Source: Halarchaeum rubridurum (GTDB lineage Archaea; Halobacteriota; Halobacteria; Halobacteriales; Halobacteriaceae). Taken from it: a stretch of DNA of 64,000 nt. A program made the position numbers and the translations under genes. Location of the stretch: positions 248,001 to 312,000 of the forward strand of contig NZ_BMOO01000003.1 in assembly GCF_014647115.1 (NCBI RefSeq), written 5' to 3'. Positions 11,366 to 21,330 of the stretch are shown here, one piece after another. The notes under the pieces were generated by a model. It was not told where the DNA came from, did not search any database, and saw nothing but the letters and a program-made list of their open reading frames with translations. The first letter of the stretch is position 1. Each line of letters starts with the position of its first letter.

Positions 11366-12109
11366 ATGACCGTCGACTTCGGTTCGCACGCGATGGAGTG
11401 GCTCGGCTACGCGACGGCGCGCGTCGAGGGGCCGGACGGCACCGTCGTCTACACGGACCCCGGACGGTACGGGACGCTCGACGGCACGTGGAACGAGCGA
11501 TACGGTGACCGCCCCCACCCGGACGCCCGCGACTACGACGCGCGGGACGGCGACGTCGTCCTCGTCACGCACGATCACCACTACGACGACGATGGCGTCG
11601 AGCGCGTGGCCGCCCCGGACGCGACTGTCGTCGTCTACGAGGCGGTCTCGGCGGAGCGTACGAGCCGCGACGTCGTCGAACCCGAGGCGCTGGACTACGA
11701 CGTCGAACGCGTCGCGTACGGCGACCACCTCGACGTCGACGGCGTCGGCGTCGATGTCGTCCCGGCGTACAACACGGCGGGAAGCGGGCGCTCCGGACAC
11801 CCCTACGAGTTCGGCTGCGGCTATCGCTTTGCCGTCGGCGACCGGGCGTACTTCTGGCCGGGGGACTCCGACGTCGTCCCGGAGCACGATGCGCTCGACG
11901 TCGACGTCTTCCTGCCCTCGATCTCGCGGTCGTTCACGATGGATCGACACGACGCCGCGGCGCTCGCGGCGTCCCTGCAACCCGACCTCGTGCTGCCGAT
12001 CCACTACAACACGTTCGACGACCTCGCGTCGGACGACGAGGCGTTCGCGGCGGACGTCGCGTCGCGCGGCGTCCCCGTCGTGCTCGACCGACCGCGCGAT
12101 ACGGAGTGA
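11366..12109 (+). CDS. Metallo-beta-lactamase-fold hydrolase (UlaG-like)
   Basis: 247 residues. The N-terminal EWLGYATARVEGPDG and VVYTDPG are typical of the UlaG-like branch of metal-dependent MBL hydrolases. Metal ligands are visible as THDHHYDD (H69, H71, D74), the WPGDSDV segment supplies the bridging aspartate, and LPIHYNTF the last histidine. Substrate unknown. It converges with top6A, ending 3 bp before that gene's stop. Confidence 0.85.
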   Translation: MTVDFGSHAMEWLGYATARVEGPDGTVVYTDPGRYGTLDGTWNERYGDRPHPDARDYDARDGDVVLVTHDHHYDDDGVERVAAPDATVVVYEAVSAERTSRDVVEPEALDYDVERVAYGDHLDVDGVGVDVVPAYNTAGSGRSGHPYEFGCGYRFAVGDRAYFWPGDSDVVPEHDALDVDVFLPSISRSFTMDRHDAAALAASLQPDLVLPIHYNTFDDLASDDEAFAADVASRGVPVVLDRPRDTE

Positions 12110-12112
12110 CGC

Positions 12113-13207
12113 TTACAGGACGCCCATCTCGCCTAAGCGCTCGGGGAGGTACGTGTCGGTCACGAAGTCCAGCCCCCGGGAGGCGAGCGCCTGCTGTTCG
12201 GCCTTCTTCCCGATGTCGAGTTGGAGTTCGATCTGCTCCGTCCAGAACTCCGACTGGAAACGCGGGTCCTCCAGTTCGCTCTCCAGGGCGTTGACGTCGG
12301 AGTCGCTGAGCGGGTCGGTCGGGAGGTCGTACTCGACGATGTCCGCGGGGCGGATGCCGATGAACTGCGCCTCGGGCGTGGCGAGGTACTCGGAGAGGTG
12401 TGCGGACTTGATAGAGCCGTAGGAGACGGAGCCGAAGATGCGATACGACCACGGGTCACCGTCGGTGAAGACCGTGACCGGGAGGTCGAGTTCGTCGTGG
12501 AGGCGCTTGGTGAGTCGGCGCGTCGCGCGCGCCGGCTGGCCGCCGAGGTGGACGACGAGCGCGTTGTAGTCGTCGTCGAAGCCGTTCTCGACGAGTCGGT
12601 CGCGCATCCCGCCGGTCTCCACGCAGAGGACGAAGTCCACGTCGTGGTCGAGGAACTCGATGGTGTCGGGGTTGTTCGGAATCTGGTAGCCGCCCTGCCC
12701 GACGTCGTCCTGGCAGTGAATCTCGCGGTCGCCGCGGTTCGTCTGCTCGCGGATGCGCAGGGGGCCCATCACCTTCGCACCACTCTCCTCGGGACGCATG
12801 TGGAAGTCCTCGCGTTTGACCCCGGAGACGATTTCGAGGTCCTCGACGAGCTTGTCGGACTCGGATTGGCCGTTGAACTGCGCGGCCTCCTCGTCCCAGG
12901 ACTCGGAGAGGTAGTAGAGTTCACGCAGCGTCGAGGAGCGGTCCTCCTCCAGTTGCTGGGCGAGGAAGTCGATGGTGTAGATGGCCTTCAGGAGCTTGCG
13001 CGCGCCCGAGGCGGAGTTCGCGGAGCGCGTCGAGGTGCGGTCGCCGTACACCCAGACGTCGGCGTCCTCGTCGAACACGATGTTCGACTTCGAGCGCGTC
13101 GGTAGCTGCATGTTCGGAATCTCGCCCGCCGCGAACTGGTCGTAGAACTGTGCGGCCATGTCGATGAGGCGCTCGCGCGCCGCGTCGTCTGTCGTGTCGG
13201 AGCTCAT
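12113..13207 (-). CDS. top6A: DNA topoisomerase VI subunit A
   Basis: 364 residues; the Spo11-like cutting subunit of the archaeal type IIB topoisomerase, which relaxes and decatenates DNA together with Top6B. The active-site tyrosine lies in [11 protein letters not shown] (Y98 or Y99) in the winged-helix CAP domain. The Toprim domain is visible as [13 protein letters not shown] and [12 protein letters not shown]. Length is normal. Its ATG overlaps the top6B stop by 4 bases (ATGA), giving coupled translation. Confidence 0.96.
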   Translation of the reverse strand: MSSDTTDDAARERLIDMAAQFYDQFAAGEIPNMQLPTRSKSNIVFDEDADVWVYGDRTSTRSANSASGARKLLKAIYTIDFLAQQLEEDRSSTLRELYYLSESWDEEAAQFNGQSESDKLVEDLEIVSGVKREDFHMRPEESGAKVMGPLRIREQTNRGDREIHCQDDVGQGGYQIPNNPDTIEFLDHDVDFVLCVETGGMRDRLVENGFDDDYNALVVHLGGQPARATRRLTKRLHDELDLPVTVFTDGDPWSYRIFGSVSYGSIKSAHLSEYLATPEAQFIGIRPADIVEYDLPTDPLSDSDVNALESELEDPRFQSEFWTEQIELQLDIGKKAEQQALASRGLDFVTDTYLPERLGEMGVL

Positions 13208-16200
13208 TGTGAGACGGTCAGCTTTTCGTCGGCGACGCCGCTCACGGAGAGGTCGCAGTCGGCGTCCGCGTCGACGGCGTATTCGAGCGTCGCGTCGTCG
13301 CCGCTCGGGACGGTCGGGGACCACTTCACGAACCACTCGCCGTCCATCTCGACGACGGTGCCCGCGGAGACGTCGCTCGGCTCGGCGGAGACGATGTCCG
13401 TGAGGTCGAGTTCGGCGTTCGCGTCGCTGTTGTTCTCCACCGTGAGGCGGACGGTGTCGTCCTCGCGCTCGCGCTCGACGAGGACGTTGTTCATGATGCG
13501 CGCGAGGGAGTCCTCGACGCCGACGGGCTCGCGGCCCGTCATCTCGGAGACCTTCTCGGCCATCGTCGGCAGGACGTCCATGATGACGTTCTGCTTCTCG
13601 CGGCGCTTCTGGCGCGAGCGGCGCTCGTTGAGGAAGCTCTTCAGCTCGCGGGCGGCCTCGCGGACCGCGAGTTCTATCTCGTCCTCGATTTCGGGGACGG
13701 AGGCGACGGCGTCCTTCGACTCGCTCGTGAACGGGACGTTCGTCGAGGCGACGTGGACCATGATGACGCAGGGGCCGCTCGGGAGGCCGCTCCCGCCCGG
13801 TTGGTCGAGGCCGTAGTTGCGCCAGCCGATGTCCTTGAGGACCTTCGTCGTCGCGCACGCCCCGCGCTGGTAGACGAGCGGGACGCGGTTGGCGAAGCGC
13901 ATCACGTCGACCGGTCCCTCCGACGTGAGGTCGCCGCCGTAGGCGATGCCGGCCTCGACGACGAACGGGTCGCCGCCGTGGACCTCGGCGTCGCGCGTCG
14001 CGGCGGCGTAGAAGTCCGCGTCGAACTCCTTTCGGAGACCGGCCTCGACGAGGTCGGCCTCGATGGGCGCGAGACAGGACGTCGGGGGCGCCATCACGTC
14101 GACGGTGCTCATCGCCGCCAGGAGGTCGCGCGCGAGGTTCCGGTCGCCGGCGATCTCGGCAGCCGCGGGGAGGTCGTCGGTGACGGTGTGCGCCGCCGCC
14201 CAGAGTTCGTCCGTGACGTTCTCGCGCGCCGTCTCGCCGACCGTGGCGTCGTCGACGTCCTCCGTGGTGTCGGCGGCGCGCTCGACGAAGTCGCGGAGGT
14301 CGTCGCGCGTCACCCGGTCGCGCGGCGTGTCGTCGCCGAACTTCGCGGCGATGCGCTCGGCGAGCGCCGCGACCGTCGCGTCGTCCTTCTGCGTCGTCGT
14401 CGCCGCGTCGACGTGCCGATAGACGTCGTCTTCGCGGCCGCTCGTCAGGCTCTCCCAGAGCGCGTCGACGACGTGGCCCTGCACCGTCGCGCCGAACGAC
14501 GAGCCGGCCTCGACGTCCGCGGCGACGTCCGCGACGAGCGCTTCGAGGTCCGTGTAGGAGAGCGCGCCGCGCTCCGCGAGCGCGTCGGCGACGGCGGCCG
14601 CGAACGCCTCCGTGTCGGCGGCCGGCTTGTTCGAGACGGCGTCCGCGACTCGCGCCTCGAGGTCGTCCGCGGCGTCGAGCGTCCACGCGAGCTCGCGCCC
14701 GTAGTGTCTGTCGCGGAAGGCGTCGCAGATCGAGTCGGCGGTCTTCGCGCCGACGCGCGTGAACTCCTCGCGGAGGAACCCGCGCACCGTTCGGGAGTCC
14801 GTCTCGCCGAGCATCTTGATGAGCGCGCCGAGCTCGACGCCGTGGGGATGCGGGCGAATCTCCTCCGTCTCGGCGGGGAGACTCGCGTCCTCCGCGCGCT
14901 CGAACTTGAAGCGCCCCTCGGGTTCGCGGAGTTCGAGACGCGCGTGGGGATTCACGACCGCGGTGTGCTCGGCGTAGTCGTGGAGTTGGCCGCGCGCGCG
15001 CATGTTCGCCTCCATCTCCAACTCGATGCGCGTGCCGTGCGGGCGGTCCCACGACGTCGTCTCCTCCTCGCTGATGACGGGTTCGTTCGTGTCGGTGTCG
15101 ATGACGAGCTCGTAGTAGTTCGCCTCCGCGGAGCCCTGCGTGCGCGAGGTGATCTTCGCGGGCGTCCCGGAGGTAAGCTGGCTGTAGAGGACCGCTGCGG
15201 AGATGCCGATTCCCTGTTGGCCACGACTGTTCTTCACGGAGAGCGCGCCGTCGTTCGCGACGACGAAGTTCTCGTCTTCGCCCGTCGCACCGGGGACGGA
15301 GATGTCGTAGACGTACTCCGGAGCGTCGGTCTCCTCGACCGACTTCACGGGGAGGAGGCACATGTCCGTCTCCGTGATCCCCTGGAGGTTCCGGACGGTC
15401 GAGTAGAGGTCTTCGAGGGTCTCCGTCGGTTCGTGCGCCGCATCGAGGAGCCCCATCTCGACGAGGTTGTGCGTGTATCGTGGCTTCTCGACGTCGTCGC
15501 CGTCGAGCGCCGCCTCGATGAGGGATTGATACATCTCGGCGTGTTCGAGATCGGAGCCGACACCCGCAGCACGGAGGAGGCCGGGAATCGTGTCCGGGAC
15601 GGTGTGTGCGTCCACGTCGTCGACGCGGACGTCATCGAGGAGCGATGTCGGGACGCGTTTGTACCCCTGTTCGCCCGTCGGCTTCCGCTCGCCGAACGCG
15701 TCGAGAACATTCAGGTCCTCCCCGTACACCTTCGTCCGATACGTCGTCGAACCGTCGTCTGCGTATCCGCTCGTGTTCTCGACCGTCTCGGTGCTCGCGA
15801 GGACGCCCTGCATGTTCCACAGGACGGAGACGCCGCGCGCGAGCGGTTTACTGACTGTCGTGTGAGAGAGTTCGTTTCCGGGATGCGAGTCGGAGCCGTC
15901 TCCCTGATAGACTGCGGTGAGGAACTCCTGCTGGACGTCGTCGGACGCGTCGAAGAGGAACGACGGGACGCGCTTGTTCTCCGCACCCTTCCCACAGACG
16001 TTCCCGAGGAACATCGCGAGCGGCGATCCGAAGGCCTTCACGCGCGTCGAGTTGCGTTCGCGTTGGACGGTCGTCGTGCCACCGCCGACACCGGCGACGG
16101 TCGCCTCGGTGGCCTCGATCAGCTCGCTCTCGTGCGACCCGAAGGTGAACCCGACCTGTCGCGGACCGACGTGGCCCTCGGCGACGTAGTAGCCGAGGAG

Positions 16201-17289
16201 CCGGGCGAACTCGCCCGTGAGCGGGACCGTGACCGGGATGGTGGTCTCGTCGCCACCGACCTGATACGTCTTGAGTTCGCAGTCGGCGGCCTTCTCCTCC
16301 CACCCGAGTTCGAGCACGGTCGACGCCGGGAGGTACCCCTTCTCCAGATAGTTCGATTCGAGGCTGTCTTTGAGGACGTCGACGCCGTCGTACCGGTAGT
16401 AGTACCGCTTCCGGTCGCTGTCCGCGTTCGGCTTCTTTCGGATCGTCTCCCCATTTCGCAGTTCTTCGAGCGTCTCTCGATCGAACCCGTAGACGTACAG
16501 CCGTCGATCATCGAGCTGCTCGCGCGTGAGGTGTTCGAGGAGGTTGACCGACTCGACCGACGAGTCGGTCGTCGGGAGCGAGCGCGGTGTGAGAACGGCG
16601 TCACCGGGTTCGAGTTCGCCCGCTTTCACCTGCTTCGTCTCCCCGTCTTTCGTCACGGAGAAGAGGCTGTGGTTACCCGTCACTTCGACGGTGCGTCCCT
16701 TCTCGGTCGTGATCTCGTACGTCCGCTCGTCCGTCTCGTGACGGATGGCGTGCGTCACCGGCTGCCACGTCATCTCGTGCGTCTCCCTGTTGAACGAGGG
16801 AACCTCGATGTCCGCCGAGAGCGGCGCGGTCGCCGCACCGTCGACCGGGAGATAGGCGTCACAGAGGACGCCGATCGGGACGGTCTCGACGACCCCGTCA
16901 CGTCGCACGAGGAGTTCCTGGTCGGGTGTCAGCGACTGCTCGCGGGCGTGGAAGCGCGAGCCGTAGAGGAGCTTCCCGAAGACCTTCGGAATCTGCTCTT
17001 TCGTGATGCCGGGACCGTTGTCCTCCACGACGAGCGTGTAGTAGTCCCCCGACTCCTGAATCTCGACGTAGATGTCGGGGAGGATGCCGGCCTCCTCCGC
17101 GGCGTCGAGGGCGTTGTCGACGGCCTCCTTGACGGCCGTGACGAGCCCGCGGGCCCCGGAGTCGAAGCCCAGCATGTGTTTGTTCTTCTCGAAGAACTCG
17201 GCGATGGAGATTTCGCGCTGGCCCGCGGCGAGCTCCTCCGCGATGCCGTCGTCGTCCCCATCGGCGAGTGTCGACTGGAAGGACGTCAT
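13204..17289 (-). CDS. top6B: DNA topoisomerase VI subunit B, interrupted by an intein
   Basis: 1361 residues as encoded; 792 residues after removal of the 569-residue intein, the normal haloarchaeal length. Top6B is the ATPase subunit of topoisomerase VI. GHKL motifs include the N box [10 protein letters not shown] (E55, N59), the DNGPG box (90-94) and, split by the intein, the conserved [10 protein letters not shown] that contacts the nucleotide. The C-terminal transducer domain is intact. The intein lies between residues 118 and 688. A TATA box lies about 33 bp upstream of the start. The protein must splice to make a working ATP site. Confidence 0.96.
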   Translation of the reverse strand: MTSFQSTLADGDDDGIAEELAAGQREISIAEFFEKNKHMLGFDSGARGLVTAVKEAVDNALDAAEEAGILPDIYVEIQESGDYYTLVVEDNGPGITKEQIPKVFGKLLYGSRFHAREQSLTPDQELLVRRDGVVETVPIGVLCDAYLPVDGAATAPLSADIEVPSFNRETHEMTWQPVTHAIRHETDERTYEITTEKGRTVEVTGNHSLFSVTKDGETKQVKAGELEPGDAVLTPRSLPTTDSSVESVNLLEHLTREQLDDRRLYVYGFDRETLEELRNGETIRKKPNADSDRKRYYYRYDGVDVLKDSLESNYLEKGYLPASTVLELGWEEKAADCELKTYQVGGDETTIPVTVPLTGEFARLLGYYVAEGHVGPRQVGFTFGSHESELIEATEATVAGVGGGTTTVQRERNSTRVKAFGSPLAMFLGNVCGKGAENKRVPSFLFDASDDVQQEFLTAVYQGDGSDSHPGNELSHTTVSKPLARGVSVLWNMQGVLASTETVENTSGYADDGSTTYRTKVYGEDLNVLDAFGERKPTGEQGYKRVPTSLLDDVRVDDVDAHTVPDTIPGLLRAAGVGSDLEHAEMYQSLIEAALDGDDVEKPRYTHNLVEMGLLDAAHEPTETLEDLYSTVRNLQGITETDMCLLPVKSVEETDAPEYVYDISVPGATGEDENFVVANDGALSVKNSRGQQGIGISAAVLYSQLTSGTPAKITSRTQGSAEANYYELVIDTDTNEPVISEEETTSWDRPHGTRIELEMEANMRARGQLHDYAEHTAVVNPHARLELREPEGRFKFERAEDASLPAETEEIRPHPHGVELGALIKMLGETDSRTVRGFLREEFTRVGAKTADSICDAFRDRHYGRELAWTLDAADDLEARVADAVSNKPAADTEAFAAAVADALAERGALSYTDLEALVADVAADVEAGSSFGATVQGHVVDALWESLTSGREDDVYRHVDAATTTQKDDATVAALAERIAAKFGDDTPRDRVTRDDLRDFVERAADTTEDVDDATVGETARENVTDELWAAAHTVTDDLPAAAEIAGDRNLARDLLAAMSTVDVMAPPTSCLAPIEADLVEAGLRKEFDADFYAAATRDAEVHGGDPFVVEAGIAYGGDLTSEGPVDVMRFANRVPLVYQRGACATTKVLKDIGWRNYGLDQPGGSGLPSGPCVIMVHVASTNVPFTSESKDAVASVPEIEDEIELAVREAARELKSFLNERRSRQKRREKQNVIMDVLPTMAEKVSEMTGREPVGVEDSLARIMNNVLVEREREDDTVRLTVENNSDANAELDLTDIVSAEPSDVSAGTVVEMDGEWFVKWSPTVPSGDDATLEYAVDADADCDLSVSGVADEKLTVSQ
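15229..16935 (-). mobile_element. LAGLIDADG-type intein in Top6B
   Basis: The 569-codon in-frame insertion begins at a serine (residue 119, [11 protein letters not shown]) directly after FHAREQ and ends in ALSVKN before [10 protein letters not shown]. Removing it restores an uninterrupted Top6B sequence. Splicing blocks: block A at the N-terminus, block [14 protein letters not shown] with the conserved T-x-x-H, block F VYDISVPG, block G with terminal Asn. Two degenerate LAGLIDADG helices ([11 protein letters not shown] and [12 protein letters not shown]) indicate a homing endonuclease domain. The residue before the terminal Asn is Lys rather than the usual His. Ser acts at both splice junctions. 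Confidence 0.93.
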
Positions 17290-17317
17290 TTCGGTATCCG
17301 CGACTTTGGACGTGTGG

Positions 17318-17326
17318 CTATAAAAC
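17318..17326 (-). promoter_or_regulatory. TATA box of top6B-top6A
   Basis: Reverse-strand GTTTTATAG lies about 29-37 bp upstream of the top6B start codon. The stretch from here to the purM stop (17327-17445) shows no gene. Confidence 0.65.
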
Positions 17327-17445
17327 CCCGCGGGTACAGCACGGTGAAAGTGAACGACGGCGCGGCGAACGCCGCGGACGGGCGGCGAGCGCGCCGGTTC
17401 GGGCGCGCTTCACTCCCGGTGACGATGGCGGGAGGGGCCGCGCCC

Positions 17446-18441
17446 CTAGAGCGAGAGGCCGCGAACCTCGACGGAGTCGCCCTCGCGGACGGTGCCGATG
17501 CGTTCGCCGTCGGTCTCGACGACGAGCTTCTCGGCTTCGGCCTCGGGGAGCGCGACGACGAACCCCGTGCCCATGTTGAACGTCCGGTGCATCTCCTCGT
17601 CGCTCACGCTCCCGCGCTCCTGGACGAACGCGAAGACGTCCTGTGCGGGGAGAGGGTCGGTGACGTCGTACTCGTGCTCGCCCATCCGGGAGAGGTTCGT
17701 CCAGCCGCCGCCGGTGACGTGGGCGGCCGCGTGGACGTCGCGCTCGCGGAGGTGCGGGAGGAGGTAGGTGTAGAGGCGCGTCGGTTCGAGGAGGGCCTCG
17801 CCGACCGTCTCGTACCCCTCGTAGGGGTAGTCGTCGCCGTACTCGCCGTCGCCGTCCGTGGCGGCCTTGCGCGCGAGCGTGAGGCCGTTCGAGTGGATGC
17901 CCGTGGAGGCGAAGCCGACGAGCGCGTCGCCCGCCTCGGCCTCGCCGGGGAAGAGGTCGTCCTCGGTGGCGAGGCCGGCGACGGTCCCCGCGAGGTCGAA
18001 GCCGTTCACGACCTCGGGCATCACGGCCGTCTCGCCGCCGACGAGCGCCATCCCGGCCTCCTCGGCGCCCGCGGCGAGGCCCTCGCCGACCTGCGAGGTG
18101 AGTGCCTCGCTCGGTTCGTCGACGGCGAGGTAGTCCACGAACGCGTCGGGCGCGACGCCGGCCGCGACGAGGTCGTTGACGTTCATGGCGATACAGTCGA
18201 TGCCGACCGTCGAGTAGTCCCCGACGGCCTCGGCGACGAGCAGTTTCGTCCCGACGCCGTCCGTGGCGAGCGCGAGGTACTGGTCGCCGACCGGGACGAG
18301 ACCCGCGTAGTCCGTCGTGTTGCCGACGTCCGCGACGGCGTCGACGAGCGCGGCGGTCGCGGCCTCGCTCGCGTCGATGTCGACGCCCGCCTCGGCGTAC
18401 GTCATCCCCTCGTCGCTTTCGGTGTCCGCGTCCTCACTCAT
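17446..18441 (-). CDS. purM: Phosphoribosylformylglycinamidine cyclo-ligase (AIR synthetase)
   Basis: 331 residues. PurM closes the imidazole ring to form aminoimidazole ribonucleotide, the fifth step of purine biosynthesis. Family landmarks are YAEAGVDIDASE at the N-terminus, LALATDGVGTKL, GIDCIAMNVNDLVAAGVAP, GMALVGGETAVMPEV and STGIHSNGLTLAR. Length is typical. A TATA-like element (GCTATCC, about 18466-18475) lies roughly 29 bp upstream of the start. Confidence 0.96.
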   Translation of the reverse strand: MSEDADTESDEGMTYAEAGVDIDASEAATAALVDAVADVGNTTDYAGLVPVGDQYLALATDGVGTKLLVAEAVGDYSTVGIDCIAMNVNDLVAAGVAPDAFVDYLAVDEPSEALTSQVGEGLAAGAEEAGMALVGGETAVMPEVVNGFDLAGTVAGLATEDDLFPGEAEAGDALVGFASTGIHSNGLTLARKAATDGDGEYGDDYPYEGYETVGEALLEPTRLYTYLLPHLRERDVHAAAHVTGGGWTNLSRMGEHEYDVTDPLPAQDVFAFVQERGSVSDEEMHRTFNMGTGFVVALPEAEAEKLVVETDGERIGTVREGDSVEVRGLSL

Positions 18442-18486
18442 ACACGGTCGTGCGCAATCGGGGGCGAAAAGGATAGCGGTGTATGC

Positions 18487-19083
18487 TCAGACGTACAACG
18501 CGTACGCGGCGAGGGCGATGCTCGGGACGGCGACGGCGACGTAGACGACCAGGCTCCACGAGCGGACCGTGTTGCCGTCGAGCGGCCCGACGGGGAGCAT
18601 GTTGAACCCGGCGAGCAGGAGGTTAATGGTCACGCCGCGCCACGCGAGCGCGCTCCCGAGGAACGCGAACGGCGCGAAGAGCGCGGCGAGCGCGAGGTTC
18701 GTCACGGGGCCGGCGAGCGCGATCAGCCCCGACTGGCGCTCGGTGAGGCGGCCGCGGTGGACGACGGCGCCCGGCGCGGCGAAGAGGAAGCCCGCGAGGC
18801 CGCCGAGGACGGCGAGCGCGAGCAGGCCGTAGTCCGCGCGGAACGCCGCGACCTGCCCGTAGCGGACCGCGACGACCTTGTGCGCGAGCTCGTGCAGGAG
18901 GAAGCCGACGCCCGCGGTGAGGAGGCTGACGGCGAGCGCGGCGAGGAACGCCCCGGAGGTGAGGACGGGCCCGAGGGTGGTTATCGTGATGCGCTCGTAG
19001 AAGAACGCGAACGCGACGCCGAGGGCGAGCCACGCGACGAGGAGGTCGCGGAGCTCGCGCGCGCCGAAGGAGAGGCGGGTCAC
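18487..19083 (-). CDS. M50 (site-2 protease family) intramembrane metalloprotease
   Basis: 198 residues starting with GTG at 19083. About five hydrophobic segments; the first zinc-ligand motif HELAHK and the second, GPLDGN (the NPDG-like aspartate motif), are both present, so the protein should be an active intramembrane zinc protease. In related short archaeal members there is no PDZ domain, as here. The GTG start overlaps the stop of the upstream TraB gene by 4 bases (GTGA), so the two are translationally coupled and probably act in the same membrane process. Substrate unknown. Confidence 0.85.
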   Translation of the reverse strand: MTRLSFGARELRDLLVAWLALGVAFAFFYERITITTLGPVLTSGAFLAALAVSLLTAGVGFLLHELAHKVVAVRYGQVAAFRADYGLLALAVLGGLAGFLFAAPGAVVHRGRLTERQSGLIALAGPVTNLALAALFAPFAFLGSALAWRGVTINLLLAGFNMLPVGPLDGNTVRSWSLVVYVAVAVPSIALAAYALYV

Positions 19084-20363
19084 GCCACCAGCCCCCGGAG
19101 GAGGTCGAGGCTGTTCTGCGCGCCCTGCACGAGGACGGCGACGACCTCGCTCGCGCTCCCGAGGTCGCCGCCGACGAGCGGGAGGACGAGCGGGATGAAG
19201 AGGAAGCTGGCGATCATGCTCCCGAGGTTCGTGAGCGCGACGACGGCGATGAGCCGGAAGAGCGGGACGTCCGTCATCCGGGAGAACACCTCGCGGATGG
19301 GGAGCGTCTCGTCGCTCAGGATGTCGTTCAGCTGCCCGATGTCGCTGATGCGGACGGGCGTGTAGCGCAGTTCGACGTAGCCGGCGAACCAGCCGGGCGC
19401 GAGGAGGGGGTTGACGCTCGTCAGCCACGCGACCGCACCGCCGACGCCCGCGGACGTCCAGTGCGCGCCGCCGAGGAGCGCGAGCCCCGCGGCGACGACG
19501 CCGTTGAAGAGGAACCACGCGACGAAGAGCCGCAGGAGCGTCCCGTTGCTCACGCCCGCCATCAGGACGAGCCCGAAGAAGGCGAGGAAGCCGAGCGTGA
19601 GGACGCTCCCGAAGAGCTTGAACAGCGAGAAGCGCTTCTCGACGCGGCCCGTCAGTGACTCCATGGGCGGGAGCTCTTCGGGGTGTTCGAGGTAGCGCTC
19701 GATTCCCTCCTTGTGGCCCGCGCCGACGACCGCGACGACGCGTTTGCCCTGCGAGCGGAGGTCGTGGATGTTGTGCGCGAGGTAGGCGTCGCGCTCGTCG
19801 ATGAGCGCTCGCGCGCCCTCCGGGCTGAACTGGCGGAACTCCGCCATCATCGCGGAGATGACGTCCGTGTCGGTGAGGTCGTCCATCTCGATCTCCTCTT
19901 CCTCGCCGCCGCCGACGCCGAGCACGGCGAGGAGCAACTGGCCGACGAGACGGCACTTCTCGACGAACCCCATCCGCGCCCAGAAGCGCTGGATGGTCAC
20001 CTGGATGTCGCGGTCGACGAGCGCGACCTCGGAGCCGACCGCCTCCGCCTTCTCGACGGCCGCGAGCATGTCCGCGCCGGGGTCGATGTCGAAGCGCTCG
20101 CCCATCCGCTGTTGGACGTAGGAGAGCAGCCAGTACGCGAGGAACTGGAGGGCGACGCTCCCCTGCAGGAGGTCGGCCGGCGCGATTTCGTCCGGCGTCC
20201 CGCCCTTCATCTGCCGGTAGCGCCCCTCGTCGAGCTCGACCGCCACCGCGTCCGGCTCCTCCTCCTCGATGACGCGTTCGACCTCCGCGACGCTCTCCGC
20301 GGAGACGTGCGCGGTCCCGACGAGCCGCACCGACCCCTCGCCGTCGCGCGCGCTGTCACTCAT
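19080..20363 (-). CDS. TraB/PrgY (GumN-like) family membrane protein
   Basis: 427 residues from MSDSARDGEGSVRLVGTAHVS at 20363. The N-terminal TraB domain carries GTAHVS, AVELDEGRY, ALVDRDIQVTIQR and VAVVGAGHKEGIERYL; this domain is Tiki/GumN-like, with two GxxH motifs that in eukaryotic Tiki proteins bind metal for peptidase activity. The second half has about four hydrophobic helices. Bacterial PrgY inhibits pheromone peptides and human TRABD is the eukaryotic homologue; the archaeal role is unknown. It is coupled to the downstream M50 protease by a 4-base overlap. Confidence 0.85.
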   Translation of the reverse strand: MSDSARDGEGSVRLVGTAHVSAESVAEVERVIEEEEPDAVAVELDEGRYRQMKGGTPDEIAPADLLQGSVALQFLAYWLLSYVQQRMGERFDIDPGADMLAAVEKAEAVGSEVALVDRDIQVTIQRFWARMGFVEKCRLVGQLLLAVLGVGGGEEEEIEMDDLTDTDVISAMMAEFRQFSPEGARALIDERDAYLAHNIHDLRSQGKRVVAVVGAGHKEGIERYLEHPEELPPMESLTGRVEKRFSLFKLFGSVLTLGFLAFFGLVLMAGVSNGTLLRLFVAWFLFNGVVAAGLALLGGAHWTSAGVGGAVAWLTSVNPLLAPGWFAGYVELRYTPVRISDIGQLNDILSDETLPIREVFSRMTDVPLFRLIAVVALTNLGSMIASFLFIPLVLPLVGGDLGSASEVVAVLVQGAQNSLDLLRGLVA

Positions 20364-20482
20364 TGTCAGGAGCGTAGTCACCACCGGCCCTTACGTGTGT
20401 CGTCACCGCGCGCGGCGCGAGCACGTCGTCGCGGCGACGGGCGGAACAACGGTTATGTGCCACGATGTACTACACTGTATAC

Positions 20483-20785
20483 ATGCCGTCGATAAGCGCG
20501 CGGATCCCCGACGACGACGAGTCGGAGCTCGAGTCGGTCGTCGAGTTGCTCGGCGAGGACAAGAGTACCGTCATCCGGCGGGCGCTCGAAGAGGGACTCA
20601 CGACGCTCCGACGTCGGAACGCGATCGAGCGCTACCAGTCCGGCGACGTCTCCGTGCACGAGGCCGCCCGCCTCGCCGGCGTCAGCCTCGCCGAGTGGTC
20701 CGAGATCGCGCGCGAGCACAACCTCACGACGCAGCTCTCCCCCGAGGACGTCGAGGCGGACGCGGACGCGGCCCGCGAGCTGTGA
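20483..20785 (+). CDS. UPF0175-family antitoxin-like protein
   Basis: 100 residues from MPSISARIPDDD at 20483. An N-terminal ribbon-helix-helix-like segment (to about residue 45, DKSTVIRRALEEGL) is followed by the UPF0175 signature helix-turn-helix (AIERYQSGDVSVHEAARLAGVSLAEW). These proteins are usually the antitoxin/DNA-binding partner of PIN toxins. A TATA-like GGTTATG about 27 bp upstream supports this start over an ATG six codons earlier. The next gene, a PIN protein, overlaps its stop codon. Confidence 0.8.
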   Translation: MPSISARIPDDDESELESVVELLGEDKSTVIRRALEEGLTTLRRRNAIERYQSGDVSVHEAARLAGVSLAEWSEIAREHNLTTQLSPEDVEADADAAREL

Positions 20786-21315
20786 GCGACGTCTACCTCG
20801 ACGCGACGACGCTCATCTCCCTCGGGACGATCGGCGAATTGGAGCGGCTCACGGACCTCGATGGCCGACTCGTCGTCCCGTCGGCCGTCCGCGAGGAGGT
20901 GACGACGGAACCCGCGGAGACGAACTGCGACCGGTTCTACGACCGCCACGACGTTCCAACGGCTCCCGAGGGAGTCGGCGAGTGCGTCCCGCAGGCGCTG
21001 TCAGTGCTCGGCGACGACACCGCGCACGGAGACGTCCACATCGTCGCCGCCGTGCTCGCGTACACCGCCGACGACCGAGCGGTCGGCGTCGTCTCCGACG
21101 ACCGGCGCGTTCGGACGACGTGTCGCGGCTTGGGCGCGACGGTCACGGGGACGATCGGCGTCGTCGTCCGCGCCGTCGACGAGGGGCTCGACCCGGACGC
21201 CGCGAAGGAACTCGTCTCCCGGCTCGACGCACACGGCCTCCACTTGACGGGCGAACTCCGCGAGACGGCCGCCGACCTGATCGAGGAGGCGGCCCGCGAC
21301 GCCGACGCCCCGTGA
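20782..21315 (+). CDS. PIN-domain protein, toxin of the UPF0175 pair
   Basis: 177 residues starting with GTG at 20782, overlapping the antitoxin stop by 4 bases. It begins VYLDATTLISLGTIGEL with the first PIN aspartate, has E in VREEVTTEP, and the later acidic pair around HGDVHIVAAVLAY and GVVSDDRRVRTT. This is the haloarchaeal PIN type of about 170 residues found with UPF0175 partners, predicted to be a magnesium-dependent RNase. Overlap and gene order indicate a type II toxin-antitoxin operon. Confidence 0.8.
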   Translation: MSDVYLDATTLISLGTIGELERLTDLDGRLVVPSAVREEVTTEPAETNCDRFYDRHDVPTAPEGVGECVPQALSVLGDDTAHGDVHIVAAVLAYTADDRAVGVVSDDRRVRTTCRGLGATVTGTIGVVVRAVDEGLDPDAAKELVSRLDAHGLHLTGELRETAADLIEEAARDADAP

Positions 21316-21330
21316 CGACCCGGTGCCGCG

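Noticed and set aside
13753-19365. 1870-codon open frame on the + strand across top6B, purM and the M50 gene
   Set aside because: It is antisense to five well-supported genes and its protein is an Arg/Val/Gly-rich mirror of high-GC codons without any domain.
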